The notes beneath the pieces are model-generated. The model was not told the DNA's origin, made no database searches, and saw only the letters and a program-made list of their open reading frames with translations. From contig CAJUQM010000015.1 of assembly GCA_910588005.1 (NCBI GenBank), positions 1 through 35,307 on the forward strand: a stretch of 35,307 nt of DNA, read 5' to 3'. The position numbers and the translations under genes are program-made. This DNA is from an uncultured Oscillibacter sp. Lineage in GTDB: Bacteria; Bacillota; Clostridia; Oscillospirales; Oscillospiraceae. Below, one piece after another: positions 1 through 6,300 of this stretch; the stretch's first letter is position 1; each line of letters opens with the position of its first letter.

Positions 1-1310
1 AGCTGGCTGTCCAGCTGGATGGTGCCGCACTGCCAGGTGCGGCCCAGGGAGTCGGACAGGTGGAAGTCCAGCTTGGGACCGTAAAAGGCGCCGTCGCCCT
101 CGTTGATGACAAATTCCTTGCCCATGCCGGTGATAGCAGCTTTCAGGATCTCCTGGTTCCGCTCCCACTCCTCCACCGTTCCGATGTGGTCCTCGGGCAT
201 GGTGGACAGTTCAATGGTATAGGTCAGGCCAAACGTGGAGTACACCTCGTCGAAAAGGCGCACCGTCTCCTGAATCACGTCCTGCATCTGCTCCCGGGTC
301 ATGAAGACATGGGCGTCGTCCTGGCTGAAGCAGCGCACCCGGAACAGGCCGTGGAGGGCGCCGGATAGCTCGTGGCGGTGGACCAGGCCGATCTCCCCCA
401 CCCGCAGGGGCAGCTCCTTATAGGAGTGTGGCTCGCTGGCATAGACCAGCATCCCGCCGGGACAGTTCATGGGCTTGACGGCGAAGTCCACCTCGTCGAT
501 GACGGTGGTATACATATTATTCTTATAGTGGTCCCAGTGGCCGGAGCGCTCCCACAGCTGGCGGTTGAGCATGATGGGGGTGGAGATCTCCACATAGCCG
601 TACTTCTTGTGGACCTGCCGCCAGTAATCCAGCAGTGTGTTTTTCAGCACCATGCCCTTGGGAAGGAAGAAGGGGAACCCGGGACCCTCGTCCCGTAGCA
701 TAAAGAGGCCCAGCTCTCTGCCCAGCTTCCGGTGGTCCCGCTTCTTGGCCTCCTCGATGCGCCGGAGATAGTCGTCCAGCTCGTCCTTTTTGGGAAAGGC
801 GATCCCGTAGATCCGCTGAAGCGTCTGGCGGTTGGAGTCACCCCGCCAATAGGCGGCGTTGCAGGCGGTGAGTTTAATGGCGTTGCCCTTGATGCGGCCG
901 GTGGAGTCCAGGTGGGGTCCGGCGCAGAGGTCGGTGAACTCCCCCTGCCGGTAGAAGCTGATGGCGGCATCCTCCGGCAGGTCGTTGATCAGCTCCACCT
1001 TGTAGGGTTCGCCCTTGTCCTCCATGAATTTCACAGCCTCTTCCCGGGGCAGCTCAAACCGCTCCAGCTTCAGTTTTTCCTTGCAGATCTTCCGCATCTC
1101 GCCCTCGATCTTCTCCATGATCTCCGGCGTGAAGGGGAAGGGGGAGTCCATGTCGTAGTAAAAGCCCTCGTCGATGGAGGGTCCGATGGCCAGCTTCACC
1201 TCGGGGTACAAGCGCTTGACGGCCTGGGCCAGCACGTGGGAGCAGGTGTGCCAATAGGTCTTCCGGTAAGTCTCATTTTCAAAGGTATACAGATTGTTTT
1301 CCTCGCTCAT
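1..1310 (-). CDS. thrS: Threonyl-tRNA synthetase, 5' part (3' end off the window)
   Basis: Charges tRNA-Thr with threonine in the cytoplasm. The 436 codons present read from an ATG at 1310 with GAGG seven bases upstream. Near the start, WHTCSHVLAQAVKRLYPE and AIGPSIDEGFYYD are the hallmarks of the ThrS second additional (editing) domain; further on come the class II core motifs VKPMNCPGGMLVY, RVGEIGLVHRHELSG, RVRCFSQDDAHVF and GAFYGPKLDFH near the left edge. The protein starts directly at the editing domain, so the N-terminal TGS domain of the E. coli enzyme is absent; TGS-less ThrS is known in Clostridia. Expression is controlled by the T-box leader upstream. The anticodon-binding domain is outside the window. 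Confidence 0.97.
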   Translation of the reverse strand, partial: MSEENNLYTFENETYRKTYWHTCSHVLAQAVKRLYPEVKLAIGPSIDEGFYYDMDSPFPFTPEIMEKIEGEMRKICKEKLKLERFELPREEAVKFMEDKGEPYKVELINDLPEDAAISFYRQGEFTDLCAGPHLDSTGRIKGNAIKLTACNAAYWRGDSNRQTLQRIYGIAFPKKDELDDYLRRIEEAKKRDHRKLGRELGLFMLRDEGPGFPFFLPKGMVLKNTLLDYWRQVHKKYGYVEISTPIMLNRQLWERSGHWDHYKNNMYTTVIDEVDFAVKPMNCPGGMLVYASEPHSYKELPLRVGEIGLVHRHELSGALHGLFRVRCFSQDDAHVFMTREQMQDVIQETVRLFDEVYSTFGLTYTIELSTMPEDHIGTVEEWERNQEILKAAITGMGKEFVINEGDGAFYGPKLDFHLSDSLGRTWQCGTIQLDSQ

Positions 1311-1340
1311 AATAATCCTCCTTGTATTCCGGGGTGAACA

Positions 1341-1577
1341 ATAAAAATCCCACCCCTGACAGTGTCAGGGGTGGGATACAAAGACGTATTCCACGGTTCC
1401 ACCCTGCTTGCGCCCCGAAGAGGCGCCGCTTGCGTCCTCTGTAACGGGAGGTCCCGTCCCGGTCGTCCCGGGCGGCTCGGGAGTGGTACGGCCGCCGCCC
1501 TCCGTAAGGCCCTTTCACCTGGCGGGCCTCTCTCTGCACGGCGCTCTGCGGGTTCTTCTCCGTCATCGCTGATTTCG
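1341..1577 (-). promoter_or_regulatory. T-box riboswitch leader of thrS
   Basis: The leader of thrS contains the T-box sequence AGGGTGGAACCGTGG (complement of 1391-1405), the part that binds the free CCA end of uncharged tRNA and forms the antiterminator. It is followed by an intrinsic terminator at 1347-1377 (13 bp GC-rich stem, T-rich tail 1341-1346). Upstream lies a long GC-rich stem I region. The triplet ACC at 1487-1485, a threonine codon, is a candidate specifier, but I cannot fold stem I reliably so the specifier is inference. Low charged tRNA-Thr should favour readthrough into thrS. Confidence 0.9.
1347..1377 (-). terminator. T-box terminator hairpin
   Basis: Inverted repeat ATCCCACCCCTGA / TCAGGGGTGGGAT with a five-base loop, followed on the minus strand by TTTTTATT. 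It lies between the T-box antiterminator sequence and the thrS ribosome site, as expected for transcriptional attenuation. Confidence 0.93.
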
Positions 1578-1583
1578 GAGGGT

Positions 1584-1612
1584 ACTATATCATCAAATTT
1601 ATAAAATGTCAA
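1584..1612 (-). promoter_or_regulatory. Sigma-A promoter of thrS
   Basis: On the minus strand TTGACA (1612-1607), 17 bases, TATAGT (1589-1584). Transcription would begin near 1577, just in front of the T-box leader. Confidence 0.9.
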
Positions 1613-1728
1613 GAGACCCGGGGCCGGATCCTTTTTTTACAATTTGCAGGGCAGAAATACCGATGAGCGGTTTTCTCCCTCCCGGGGGCCGGACTGCCGC
1701 TCTCCGGGCCTCCGCCTGTTTTTATCTA

Positions 1729-1757
1729 TTGCCGGAAAACGGCAGCTGTGGTAAAAT
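1729..1757 (+). promoter_or_regulatory. Candidate sigma-A promoter of the methyltransferase gene
   Basis: TTGCCG (1729-1734), 17-base spacer, TAAAAT (1752-1757). Predicted start near 1764 leaves a leader of about 140 bases before the ATG at 1903. Confidence 0.65.
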
Positions 1758-1803
1758 TCAGTCATTGGCGCAAGGGGCGGAGATCATGGACCGGCGGTAT
1801 ATC

Positions 1804-1867
1804 CCGGCGGCGGGCTGTTCCCGCCTCTATGATTTAAGGCGGGGATCATATTCCGCCGCCGGCTTTT
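1804..1867 (+). promoter_or_regulatory. Nested hairpin in the methyltransferase leader
   Basis: Ten bases at 1804-1813 are perfectly complementary to 1853-1862; inside this stem lies a second one, CCCGCC (1820-1825) with GGCGGG (1838-1843), extendable by two pairs. The outer stem is followed by CTTTTC. This could be a weak attenuator or a translation-affecting structure; no known riboswitch class is recognised. Position between promoter and start codon supports a role in the leader. Confidence 0.5.
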
Positions 1868-1902
1868 CATGACTTCGCCTAAGACGGGAGGGACGCGGTT
1901 TT

Positions 1903-2661
1903 ATGGACAGCGGGGAGTACAAAGCCCTTTGGAAGCGGGAAGAGCAGGCCGCACACATTCACGGCTGGGACTTCTCCCACATCCGCGGGAGATATGAGGC
2001 GGAGTCCGATCTGCCATGGAATTACCGGGAAATCGTCCGGGAACATCTGAACGACGGCTTGGAGCTTCTGGACTGCGACACGGGCGGCGGCGAATTTCTG
2101 CTGTCTCTCCGCCATCCGTATGGCAAAACCTCCGCAACGGAGGGATATCCGCCGAATGTCCGGCTGTGTGCGGAAAAACTGCCGCCCCTGGGCATCCGCT
2201 TTCAAGAGTGCCGCGATCCGTCCAAAGTCCCCTTTGAAAACGAGGCGTTTGACGTGGTCATCAACCGGCACGGCAGCTTTGACGCGGGCGAGGCATTCCG
2301 GCTGCTGCGCCAAAACGGAATATTTATCACGGAGCAGGTGGGAGCGGACAACGACCGGGACCTGGTGGAAGCGGTACTGCCGGGAATCAGCCGCCCCTTT
2401 CCCCATCTGACCCTTGAGAAACAGCGGGGCGCCTTTGAGGCCGCCGGATTTCAGATCCTCCGGGCGGAGGAGGCGTACCGCCCCATCACGTTTTGCGACG
2501 TGGGCGCGTTCGTCTGGTTCGCCCGGATCATTGAGTGGGAATTCCCCGGCTTTTCGGTGGACCGATGTCTGGAGCGGCTCTTCCACCTGCAGGAGACCGT
2601 CGACAGGCACGGAAAAATCCAGGGGACTCTCCACCGGTTTTTGATCGTTGCCGGAAAATAA
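1903..2661 (+). CDS. Class I SAM-dependent methyltransferase
   Basis: A 252-residue soluble protein with the Methyltransf_11 layout. The motif I region is LELLDCDTGGGEFLLSL around residue 55, followed by an acidic-strand region (SATEGYPPNV), PFENEAFDVVINRHGSF as motif IV/post-I, and LRQNGIFITEQVGADN as the late beta strand where such enzymes usually read GGxxxxxE. Motif I reads DTGGGEFL rather than DxGxGxG, a mild variant. Such proteins use S-adenosylmethionine, but the substrate cannot be read from sequence. The ATG at 1903 is chosen because GGGAGGG lies 12 bases upstream. It is monocistronic: its own promoter and leader precede it and a hairpin follows directly after the stop. Confidence 0.85.
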   Translation: MDSGEYKALWKREEQAAHIHGWDFSHIRGRYEAESDLPWNYREIVREHLNDGLELLDCDTGGGEFLLSLRHPYGKTSATEGYPPNVRLCAEKLPPLGIRFQECRDPSKVPFENEAFDVVINRHGSFDAGEAFRLLRQNGIFITEQVGADNDRDLVEAVLPGISRPFPHLTLEKQRGAFEAAGFQILRAEEAYRPITFCDVGAFVWFARIIEWEFPGFSVDRCLERLFHLQETVDRHGKIQGTLHRFLIVAGK

Positions 2662-2666
2662 ACTCC

Positions 2667-2698
2667 ATGGGCTGTTATCCCCCGGGATAACAGCCCAT
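2667..2698. terminator. Palindromic hairpin between convergent genes
   Basis: ATGGGCTGTTATCCC (2667-2681) and its exact complement at 2684-2698. The stem sits between the stop of the methyltransferase and the stop of the minus-strand 51-residue gene. Tails are short on both strands (TTTC; GGAG), so it is an inferred bidirectional terminator with weak U tracts. Confidence 0.65.
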
Positions 2699-2734
2699 TT
2701 CACCGCCCCGGCGGCGGACTCGGCCGCTCCGGAT

Positions 2735-2890
2735 TTACTCCTCGCCGGGGGGAATCCGCCCCTCCAGCTCCCCCAAAACCCGCTCCATGATCGCGGAGGC
2801 CCCCTCGCTGTCTCCCTCCGAAATCCGCCCCACGGCCTCTGCCGCGGCGAACAGCAGCCGGTAAAGCATATACTCCTCCCTCTGGTCCAA
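2735..2890 (-). CDS. Small hypothetical protein, 51 residues, TTG start
   Basis: Reading from a TTG at 2890 with GGAGG nine bases upstream gives an acidic 51-residue protein beginning MDQREEYMLYRLLFAAAEAV and ending GRIPPGEE. The middle (ASAIMERVLGELEG) has an amphipathic helical pattern; there is no membrane segment or cysteine. A consensus promoter lies directly upstream and a hairpin follows the stop, so the transcription unit is self-contained. An internal ATG at codon 8 is a possible alternative start but lacks a comparable ribosome site. Function unknown; it is divergent from the XRE regulator at 3045, which suggests it may be that regulator's target (inference). Confidence 0.6.
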   Translation of the reverse strand: MDQREEYMLYRLLFAAAEAVGRISEGDSEGASAIMERVLGELEGRIPPGEE

Positions 2891-2933
2891 GCCGCCCGCC
2901 CTCCTTTTCGCTCTTCAAGTCGTAATTCAACTA

Positions 2934-2960
2934 TAAAATTATGAAAATAATCTGTCAAGA
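2934..2960 (-). promoter_or_regulatory. Consensus sigma-A promoter of the 51-residue gene
   Basis: On the minus strand TTGACA, then 17 bases (GATTATTTTCATAATTT), then TATAGT, running toward the TTG start at 2890. This near-perfect promoter is the main support for a gene here. Confidence 0.85.
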
Positions 2961-3004
2961 GTTTTTTTACTTTTGAAAATTGTTTATTTTGCCGTCAAAG
3001 TAAG

Positions 3005-3022
3005 TATGATTTCTATTATAGT
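3005..3022 (+). promoter_or_regulatory. Candidate -10 region(s) of the XRE gene
   Basis: TATGAT (3005-3010) and TATAGT (3017-3022) are both plausible -10 hexamers 20-40 bases before the start codon. Neither has a good -35 at 17 bases, which would fit a weak or activator-dependent promoter in this AT-rich divergent region. Confidence 0.4.
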
Positions 3023-3044
3023 AATCTGTGAGGGGCGGCATAGC

Positions 3045-3368
3045 ATGAAGCTTGACTATACTGAAATTGGAAAAAGAATTGCGGCCCGCCGCCGGCAGCT
3101 GGGATTAAAGCAGGCAGAGGTCAGTGAACTTGCCGATATCAGCAACACCTATATGTCCAGTATAGAACGTGCCGTTTCCATCCCCTCCACGGAGGTCATC
3201 ATGCGCCTGGCCATCGCCCTGGACACCACGCCGGACACCTTCCTGGTGGGTTCCGCCCGGCGGGAAGACGAGCGCTGGAGGGCCGTGGCGGAGCGCCTGC
3301 GGACCATGGACAGCCGCCAGCTGGACCTGGCCGAGAGCTTTCTCACCTGGCTGTCGGAGCAGAATTAG
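3045..3368 (+). CDS. XRE-family HTH transcriptional regulator
   Basis: A 107-residue DNA-binding protein. Residues about 6-62 form an XRE/Cro helix-turn-helix: IGKRIAARRRQLGLKQAEVS, then ELADISNTYMSSIERAVSIP as turn and recognition helix, then the usual LAIALDTTPDTFL closing segment. The C-terminal 40 residues (RWRAVAERLRTMDSRQLDLA) are helical and probably dimerise. The ATG at 3045 is preferred over an upstream ATG at 2973 because GAGGGG precedes it by nine bases and the HTH begins a few residues in. It lies divergent from the 51-residue gene with only 150 bases of AT-rich DNA between, the usual arrangement for auto- or cross-regulation. Target is not evident. Confidence 0.9.
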   Translation: MKLDYTEIGKRIAARRRQLGLKQAEVSELADISNTYMSSIERAVSIPSTEVIMRLAIALDTTPDTFLVGSARREDERWRAVAERLRTMDSRQLDLAESFLTWLSEQN

Positions 3369-3405
3369 CCCCCTGTTCAACCCCCGGCCGCCGGGCGTTG
3401 GAAGC

Positions 3406-3436
3406 CGCGCCGTCCCGGGGCGCGCTGGAATTTTTT
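3406..3436 (+). terminator. Possible terminator after the XRE gene
   Basis: CGCGCC (3406-3411) pairs with GGCGCG (3419-3424), followed after six bases by a run of six T (3431-3436). The gap between stem and T run makes this a weak call. Confidence 0.35.
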
Positions 3437-3534
3437 CTCACTCCGCGGAATCATTTCTCATTTTCCGCCGGTTTATGAACTAATTATACAGAAATGATCC
3501 GCCGCTTTCGGGAAAGTTCTAATGAAAACGCCCA

Positions 3535-3563
3535 TTGACTTCCGCCGCCCGCTTCGGTACAAT
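3535..3563 (+). promoter_or_regulatory. Sigma-A promoter of the small membrane protein gene
   Basis: TTGACT (3535-3540), 17 bases, TACAAT (3558-3563). Transcription would start near 3570, which excludes a start codon at 3522 and supports the ATG at 3609. Confidence 0.8.
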
Positions 3564-3608
3564 ATGAGAAAAAATGAAACAGAAGTTTTCAGAAAGGAGC
3601 CGGCAGCC

Positions 3609-3878
3609 ATGACTACCAGAAACATGTACAGCATGGATATGATGTCTCACCAGGCGTCCGCCGGTTCCATGGGCGCCTCTGCTTCCCATACCCATTGCGC
3701 CTGCGCGCGCGCCGCTTTCCGCACCATTATTAACATTCTGGACGCCATGATTCTGGCGTCCATTTTTGTTATGATTTCCCTGGTCATTCTGGGCGGCCTG
3801 ACCAATTCCCTGGTATTGGTCATTCTGGCCGGTCTGGTAGTCCTGTTGTTTTTCCACCAAATCACGCCCAAGAGGTAG
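3609..3878 (+). CDS. Small hydrophobic membrane protein, unknown function
   Basis: An 89-residue protein with a polar, methionine- and histidine-rich N-terminus (MTTRNMYSMDMMSHQ; HTHCACARA) followed by two closely spaced hydrophobic helices (about 40-62, ILDAMILASIFVMISLVILG, and about 63-83, SLVLVILAGLVVLLFF) and a short basic tail ending TPKR. It probably sits in the cytoplasmic membrane as a helical hairpin. The His/Cys/Met cluster (HTHCAC) could bind metal, which is inference only. The ATG at 3609 has AAAGGAG nine bases upstream. It has its own promoter and a strong terminator, so it is a single-gene unit. I do not recognise a family. Confidence 0.7.
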   Translation: MTTRNMYSMDMMSHQASAGSMGASASHTHCACARAAFRTIINILDAMILASIFVMISLVILGGLTNSLVLVILAGLVVLLFFHQITPKR

Positions 3879-3904
3879 GTTGCGTTCCGTAAACGGACGG
3901 CAAT

Positions 3905-3937
3905 GCGGCACCGCTCTTGTGGCGGAGCCGCTTTTTT
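3905..3937 (+). terminator. Intrinsic terminator after the small membrane protein gene
   Basis: GCGGCACCGC pairs with GGCGGAGCCGC (one unpaired base) around a short loop and is followed by six T (3932-3937). It lies just 42 bases before the livJ start. Confidence 0.85.
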
Positions 3938-3944
3938 ATATATC
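3917..3944 (+). promoter_or_regulatory. Weak candidate livJ promoter overlapping the terminator
   Basis: TTGTGG (3917-3922), 16 bases, TATATC (3939-3944). It is the only promoter-like pair I see between the upstream gene and livJ. The alternative is that livJ is expressed by readthrough from the promoter at 3535. Confidence 0.3.
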
Positions 3945-3978
3945 GCCCAACATCAAAACAAACGCAAAAGGAGAATGT

Positions 3979-5229
3979 ATGATGAAGAAGTTTTTTGGTA
4001 TCCTGCTGACTCTGGCCATGGTACTGAGTCTGGCCGCCTGCGGCGGCGGCAATGACAAGCCCGCCGACAGCAGCACCCCTCCCGCCGACAGCAGCACCCC
4101 TCCCGCCGACAGCAGCACCCCTCCCGCCGACAGCAGCCAGCCCTCCGCCGACGCCCCCTCCGGCAGCGCCAGCGGCACCTTCAAGCTGGGCGGCGTGGGC
4201 CCCCTGACCGGTGACGCCGCCATCTACGGCAACGCCGCCATGAACGGCGCCAAGATCGCCGTGGAGGAGATCAACGCCCTGGGCGGCGTCCAGTTTGAGT
4301 TCCAGGCCGAGGACGACGTGGCCGACGGTGAGACCTCTGTCAACGCCTACAACACCCTGATGGACTGGGGCATGCAGGTCCTGGTTGGCCCCGTCACCAC
4401 CGGCGCCGCCATCGCCGTGTCCGCCGAGGTCTACAATGACCGTGTCTTCGCCCTGACCCCCTCCGCCTCCTCCACCGACGTCATCAGCGGCAAGGACAAC
4501 ATGTTCCAGGTCTGCTTCACCGACCCCAACCAGGGCGTTGGCTCCGCCGACTATATCTCCCAGAACATGCCCGGGGCCAAGGTGGGCATCATCTACCGCA
4601 ATGACGACGCCTACTCCCAGGGCATCCGGGACACCTTCGTGGCCGAGGCCGGCAAGGTTGGTCTGGAGATCGTCAGCGAGGGCACCTTCACCAAGGACAC
4701 CCAGAGCGACTTCTCCGTGCAGCTGACTGCCGCTCAATCCGCCGGCGCGGACCTGATCTTCCTGCCCACCTATTACCAGCCCAACGCCGTCATCCTCAAC
4801 CAGGCCAAGGGCATGGGCTACGCCCCCACCTTCTTCGGCGTGGACGGCATGGACGGCATCCTGGCCATGCCCGGCTTTGACACCTCCCTGGCCGAGGGCG
4901 TCATGCTGCTGACCCCCTTCTCCGCCGACGCCGCCGACGAGCGCACCCAGAGCTTCGTATCCAAGTACAACGAGCTCCACGGCGAGACCCCCAACCAGTT
5001 CGCCGCCGACGGCTATGACGCCGTGTATATCATCTACGAGGCCCTCCAGGCCGCCGGCTGCACCGGCGACATGTCCGCCGAGGAGATCTGCGAGGCCATC
5101 GTGGCCGTGATGCCCACCATCTCTGTGGACGGCCTCACCGGCCAGGGCATGACCTGGGCCTCCACCGGCGAGGTCTCCAAGGCCCCCATGGCCGTGGTCA
5201 TCAAGGACGGCGTGTACGTCACCCCCTGA
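3979..5229 (+). CDS. livJ: Branched-chain amino-acid type ABC transporter, substrate-binding lipoprotein
   Basis: Extracellular receptor of a Liv-type (HAAT) importer. The first 20 residues (MMKKFFGILLTLAMVLSLAA) form a lipoprotein signal peptide ending in the lipobox LAAC, so the mature protein is anchored by a lipidated cysteine. A Pro/Asp/Ser linker made of four copies of PADSSTP-like units follows. From about residue 55 comes the type I periplasmic-binding fold: FKLGGVGPLTGDAAIYGNAA, then AVEEINALGG, VLVGPVTTGAAIA and GADLIFLPTYYQP, matching the Peripla_BP_6 family. Length of 416 is normal with the linker. AAAAGGAG precedes; two adjacent ATGs (3979, 3982) are both possible starts. First gene of livJ-H-M-G-F. 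Ligand could be Leu/Ile/Val or another amino acid, amide or urea-like compound. Confidence 0.95.
   Translation: MMKKFFGILLTLAMVLSLAACGGGNDKPADSSTPPADSSTPPADSSTPPADSSQPSADAPSGSASGTFKLGGVGPLTGDAAIYGNAAMNGAKIAVEEINALGGVQFEFQAEDDVADGETSVNAYNTLMDWGMQVLVGPVTTGAAIAVSAEVYNDRVFALTPSASSTDVISGKDNMFQVCFTDPNQGVGSADYISQNMPGAKVGIIYRNDDAYSQGIRDTFVAEAGKVGLEIVSEGTFTKDTQSDFSVQLTAAQSAGADLIFLPTYYQPNAVILNQAKGMGYAPTFFGVDGMDGILAMPGFDTSLAEGVMLLTPFSADAADERTQSFVSKYNELHGETPNQFAADGYDAVYIIYEALQAAGCTGDMSAEEICEAIVAVMPTISVDGLTGQGMTWASTGEVSKAPMAVVIKDGVYVTP
4060..4138 (+). repeat. 21-bp tandem repeat in the livJ linker
   Basis: Three perfect 21-bp units (4060-4080, 4081-4101, 4102-4122) and a 16-base partial unit (4123-4138). 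Each unit encodes PADSSTP, so copy-number change keeps the reading frame and only alters the length of the cell-surface linker. Confidence 0.95.
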
Positions 5230-5265
5230 TCTCACCGGCCATCAGCCTAACGTGACAAAGGCGGT

Positions 5266-5292
5266 CCGCCGGGAGGCATTCCCTCCCGGCGG
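5266..5292 (+). promoter_or_regulatory. Intercistronic hairpin between livJ and livH
   Basis: CCGCCGGGAGG (5266-5276) and its complement CCTCCCGGCGG (5282-5292) with a five-base loop and no T run. Such stems after binding-protein genes commonly protect the upstream message or partly reduce readthrough, raising receptor over permease levels; that role is inferred from position. Confidence 0.6.
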
Positions 5293-5412
5293 GCATCCCC
5301 CCACATCGCGGCCATGGCGAAAACAGCGGCGGCGGAACCCGCCGCCCTCCGGTGCGTTCGGCCGCCCCTGTTTTTGCCATGGAACAGCAAGAGAAAAGAG
5401 AGGTAAGATACT

Positions 5413-6291
5413 ATGGAATTTCTCTCCTACCTGATCAGCGGAATCAGCCTGGGGAGCATCTACGCCATCATCGCCCTGGGCTATACCATGGTCTACGGCA
5501 TCGCCAAAATGCTGAACTTCGCCCACGGCGACGTCATCATGATCGGCGGCTACATCTCCCTGATCGCCATGACCTCCCTGGGCGTGGGCGGCGTAACGGC
5601 CACGCTTTTGGCCATGGTGGTATGCACCGTGCTGGGCATTCTCATTGAGGGTCTGGCCTACAAGCCCCTGCGGGGCGCCCCCTCCCTGGCGGTGCTGATT
5701 ACCGCCATCGGCGTCAGCTACTTCCTCCAGAACGCCGCCCTCCAGATCTGGGGGGCCAATCCCCGGGTCTATCCCTCCGTGGCCCCGGACACCCTGAAGC
5801 TCTTTGACGGACAGCTGTCCATCCCCTATGTGTCCCTTCTCACCGTGGCGGCCTGCATCGTCATCATGGTGGCCCTGACCCTCTTCACCGGCAAGACCAA
5901 GATGGGCAAGGCCATGCGGGCCTGCTCCGAGGACAAGGGCGCGGCCCAGCTGATGGGCATCGACGTCAACCGCACCATCTCCATGACCTTCGCCATCGGC
6001 TCCGCCCTGGCGGCCATCGCCGGCGTGCTGCTGTGCTCCTACAACTCCACCCTCATGCCCACCACCGGCTCCATGCCCGGCATCAAGGCCTTCACCGCCG
6101 CCGTGTTCGGCGGCATCGGCTCCATCCCCGGGGCCTTTCTGGGGGGGCTGCTGCTGGGGATCATCGAGGCCATGGCCAAGGCCTACATCTCCATGCAGCT
6201 GGCCAACTCCATCGTCTTCGCCGTGCTGATTATCGTGCTGCTGGTGCGTCCGGCGGGCCTTTTGGGCAAGTACGTTCCTGAGAAAGTCTGA
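5413..6291 (+). CDS. livH: Branched-chain amino-acid type ABC transporter permease LivH
   Basis: One of two integral membrane subunits that form the translocation path of the importer. The 292-residue protein starts MEFLSYLISGISLGSIYAII and shows the LivH signature LGYTMVYGIAKMLNFAHGDV at about residues 22-41, with eight or so hydrophobic segments. The segment ACSEDKGAAQLMGIDVNRT near 175-195 is the cytoplasmic coupling loop (EAA-like) that contacts the ATPases. GIGSIPGAFLGGLLLGIIEA near the end is also typical. AGAGAGG precedes the ATG by nine bases. It is separated from livJ by 183 bases containing a hairpin, and from livM by nine bases. Confidence 0.95.
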   Translation: MEFLSYLISGISLGSIYAIIALGYTMVYGIAKMLNFAHGDVIMIGGYISLIAMTSLGVGGVTATLLAMVVCTVLGILIEGLAYKPLRGAPSLAVLITAIGVSYFLQNAALQIWGANPRVYPSVAPDTLKLFDGQLSIPYVSLLTVAACIVIMVALTLFTGKTKMGKAMRACSEDKGAAQLMGIDVNRTISMTFAIGSALAAIAGVLLCSYNSTLMPTTGSMPGIKAFTAAVFGGIGSIPGAFLGGLLLGIIEAMAKAYISMQLANSIVFAVLIIVLLVRPAGLLGKYVPEKV

Positions 6292-6300
6292 GGTGGCGGT

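Noticed and set aside
1606..1872. Plus-strand frame of 88 codons before the methyltransferase
   Set aside because: It starts within the thrS promoter, has no ribosome site and spans the methyltransferase promoter and leader hairpin.
1879..2958. Long minus-strand frame (359 codons) opposite the methyltransferase
   Set aside because: Its sequence has no family features, it overlaps a well-supported plus-strand gene, and it runs through the hairpin and the 51-residue gene in the wrong frame.
4060..4138. Short CRISPR-like array
   Set aside because: Units are directly tandem without spacers and lie in frame within livJ.
3862..5235. Minus-strand frame of 457 codons opposite livJ, rich in Gly/Val/His
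   Set aside because: A shadow caused by the strong GC codon bias of livJ; composition is Gly/Val/His-dominated and no ribosome site is present.
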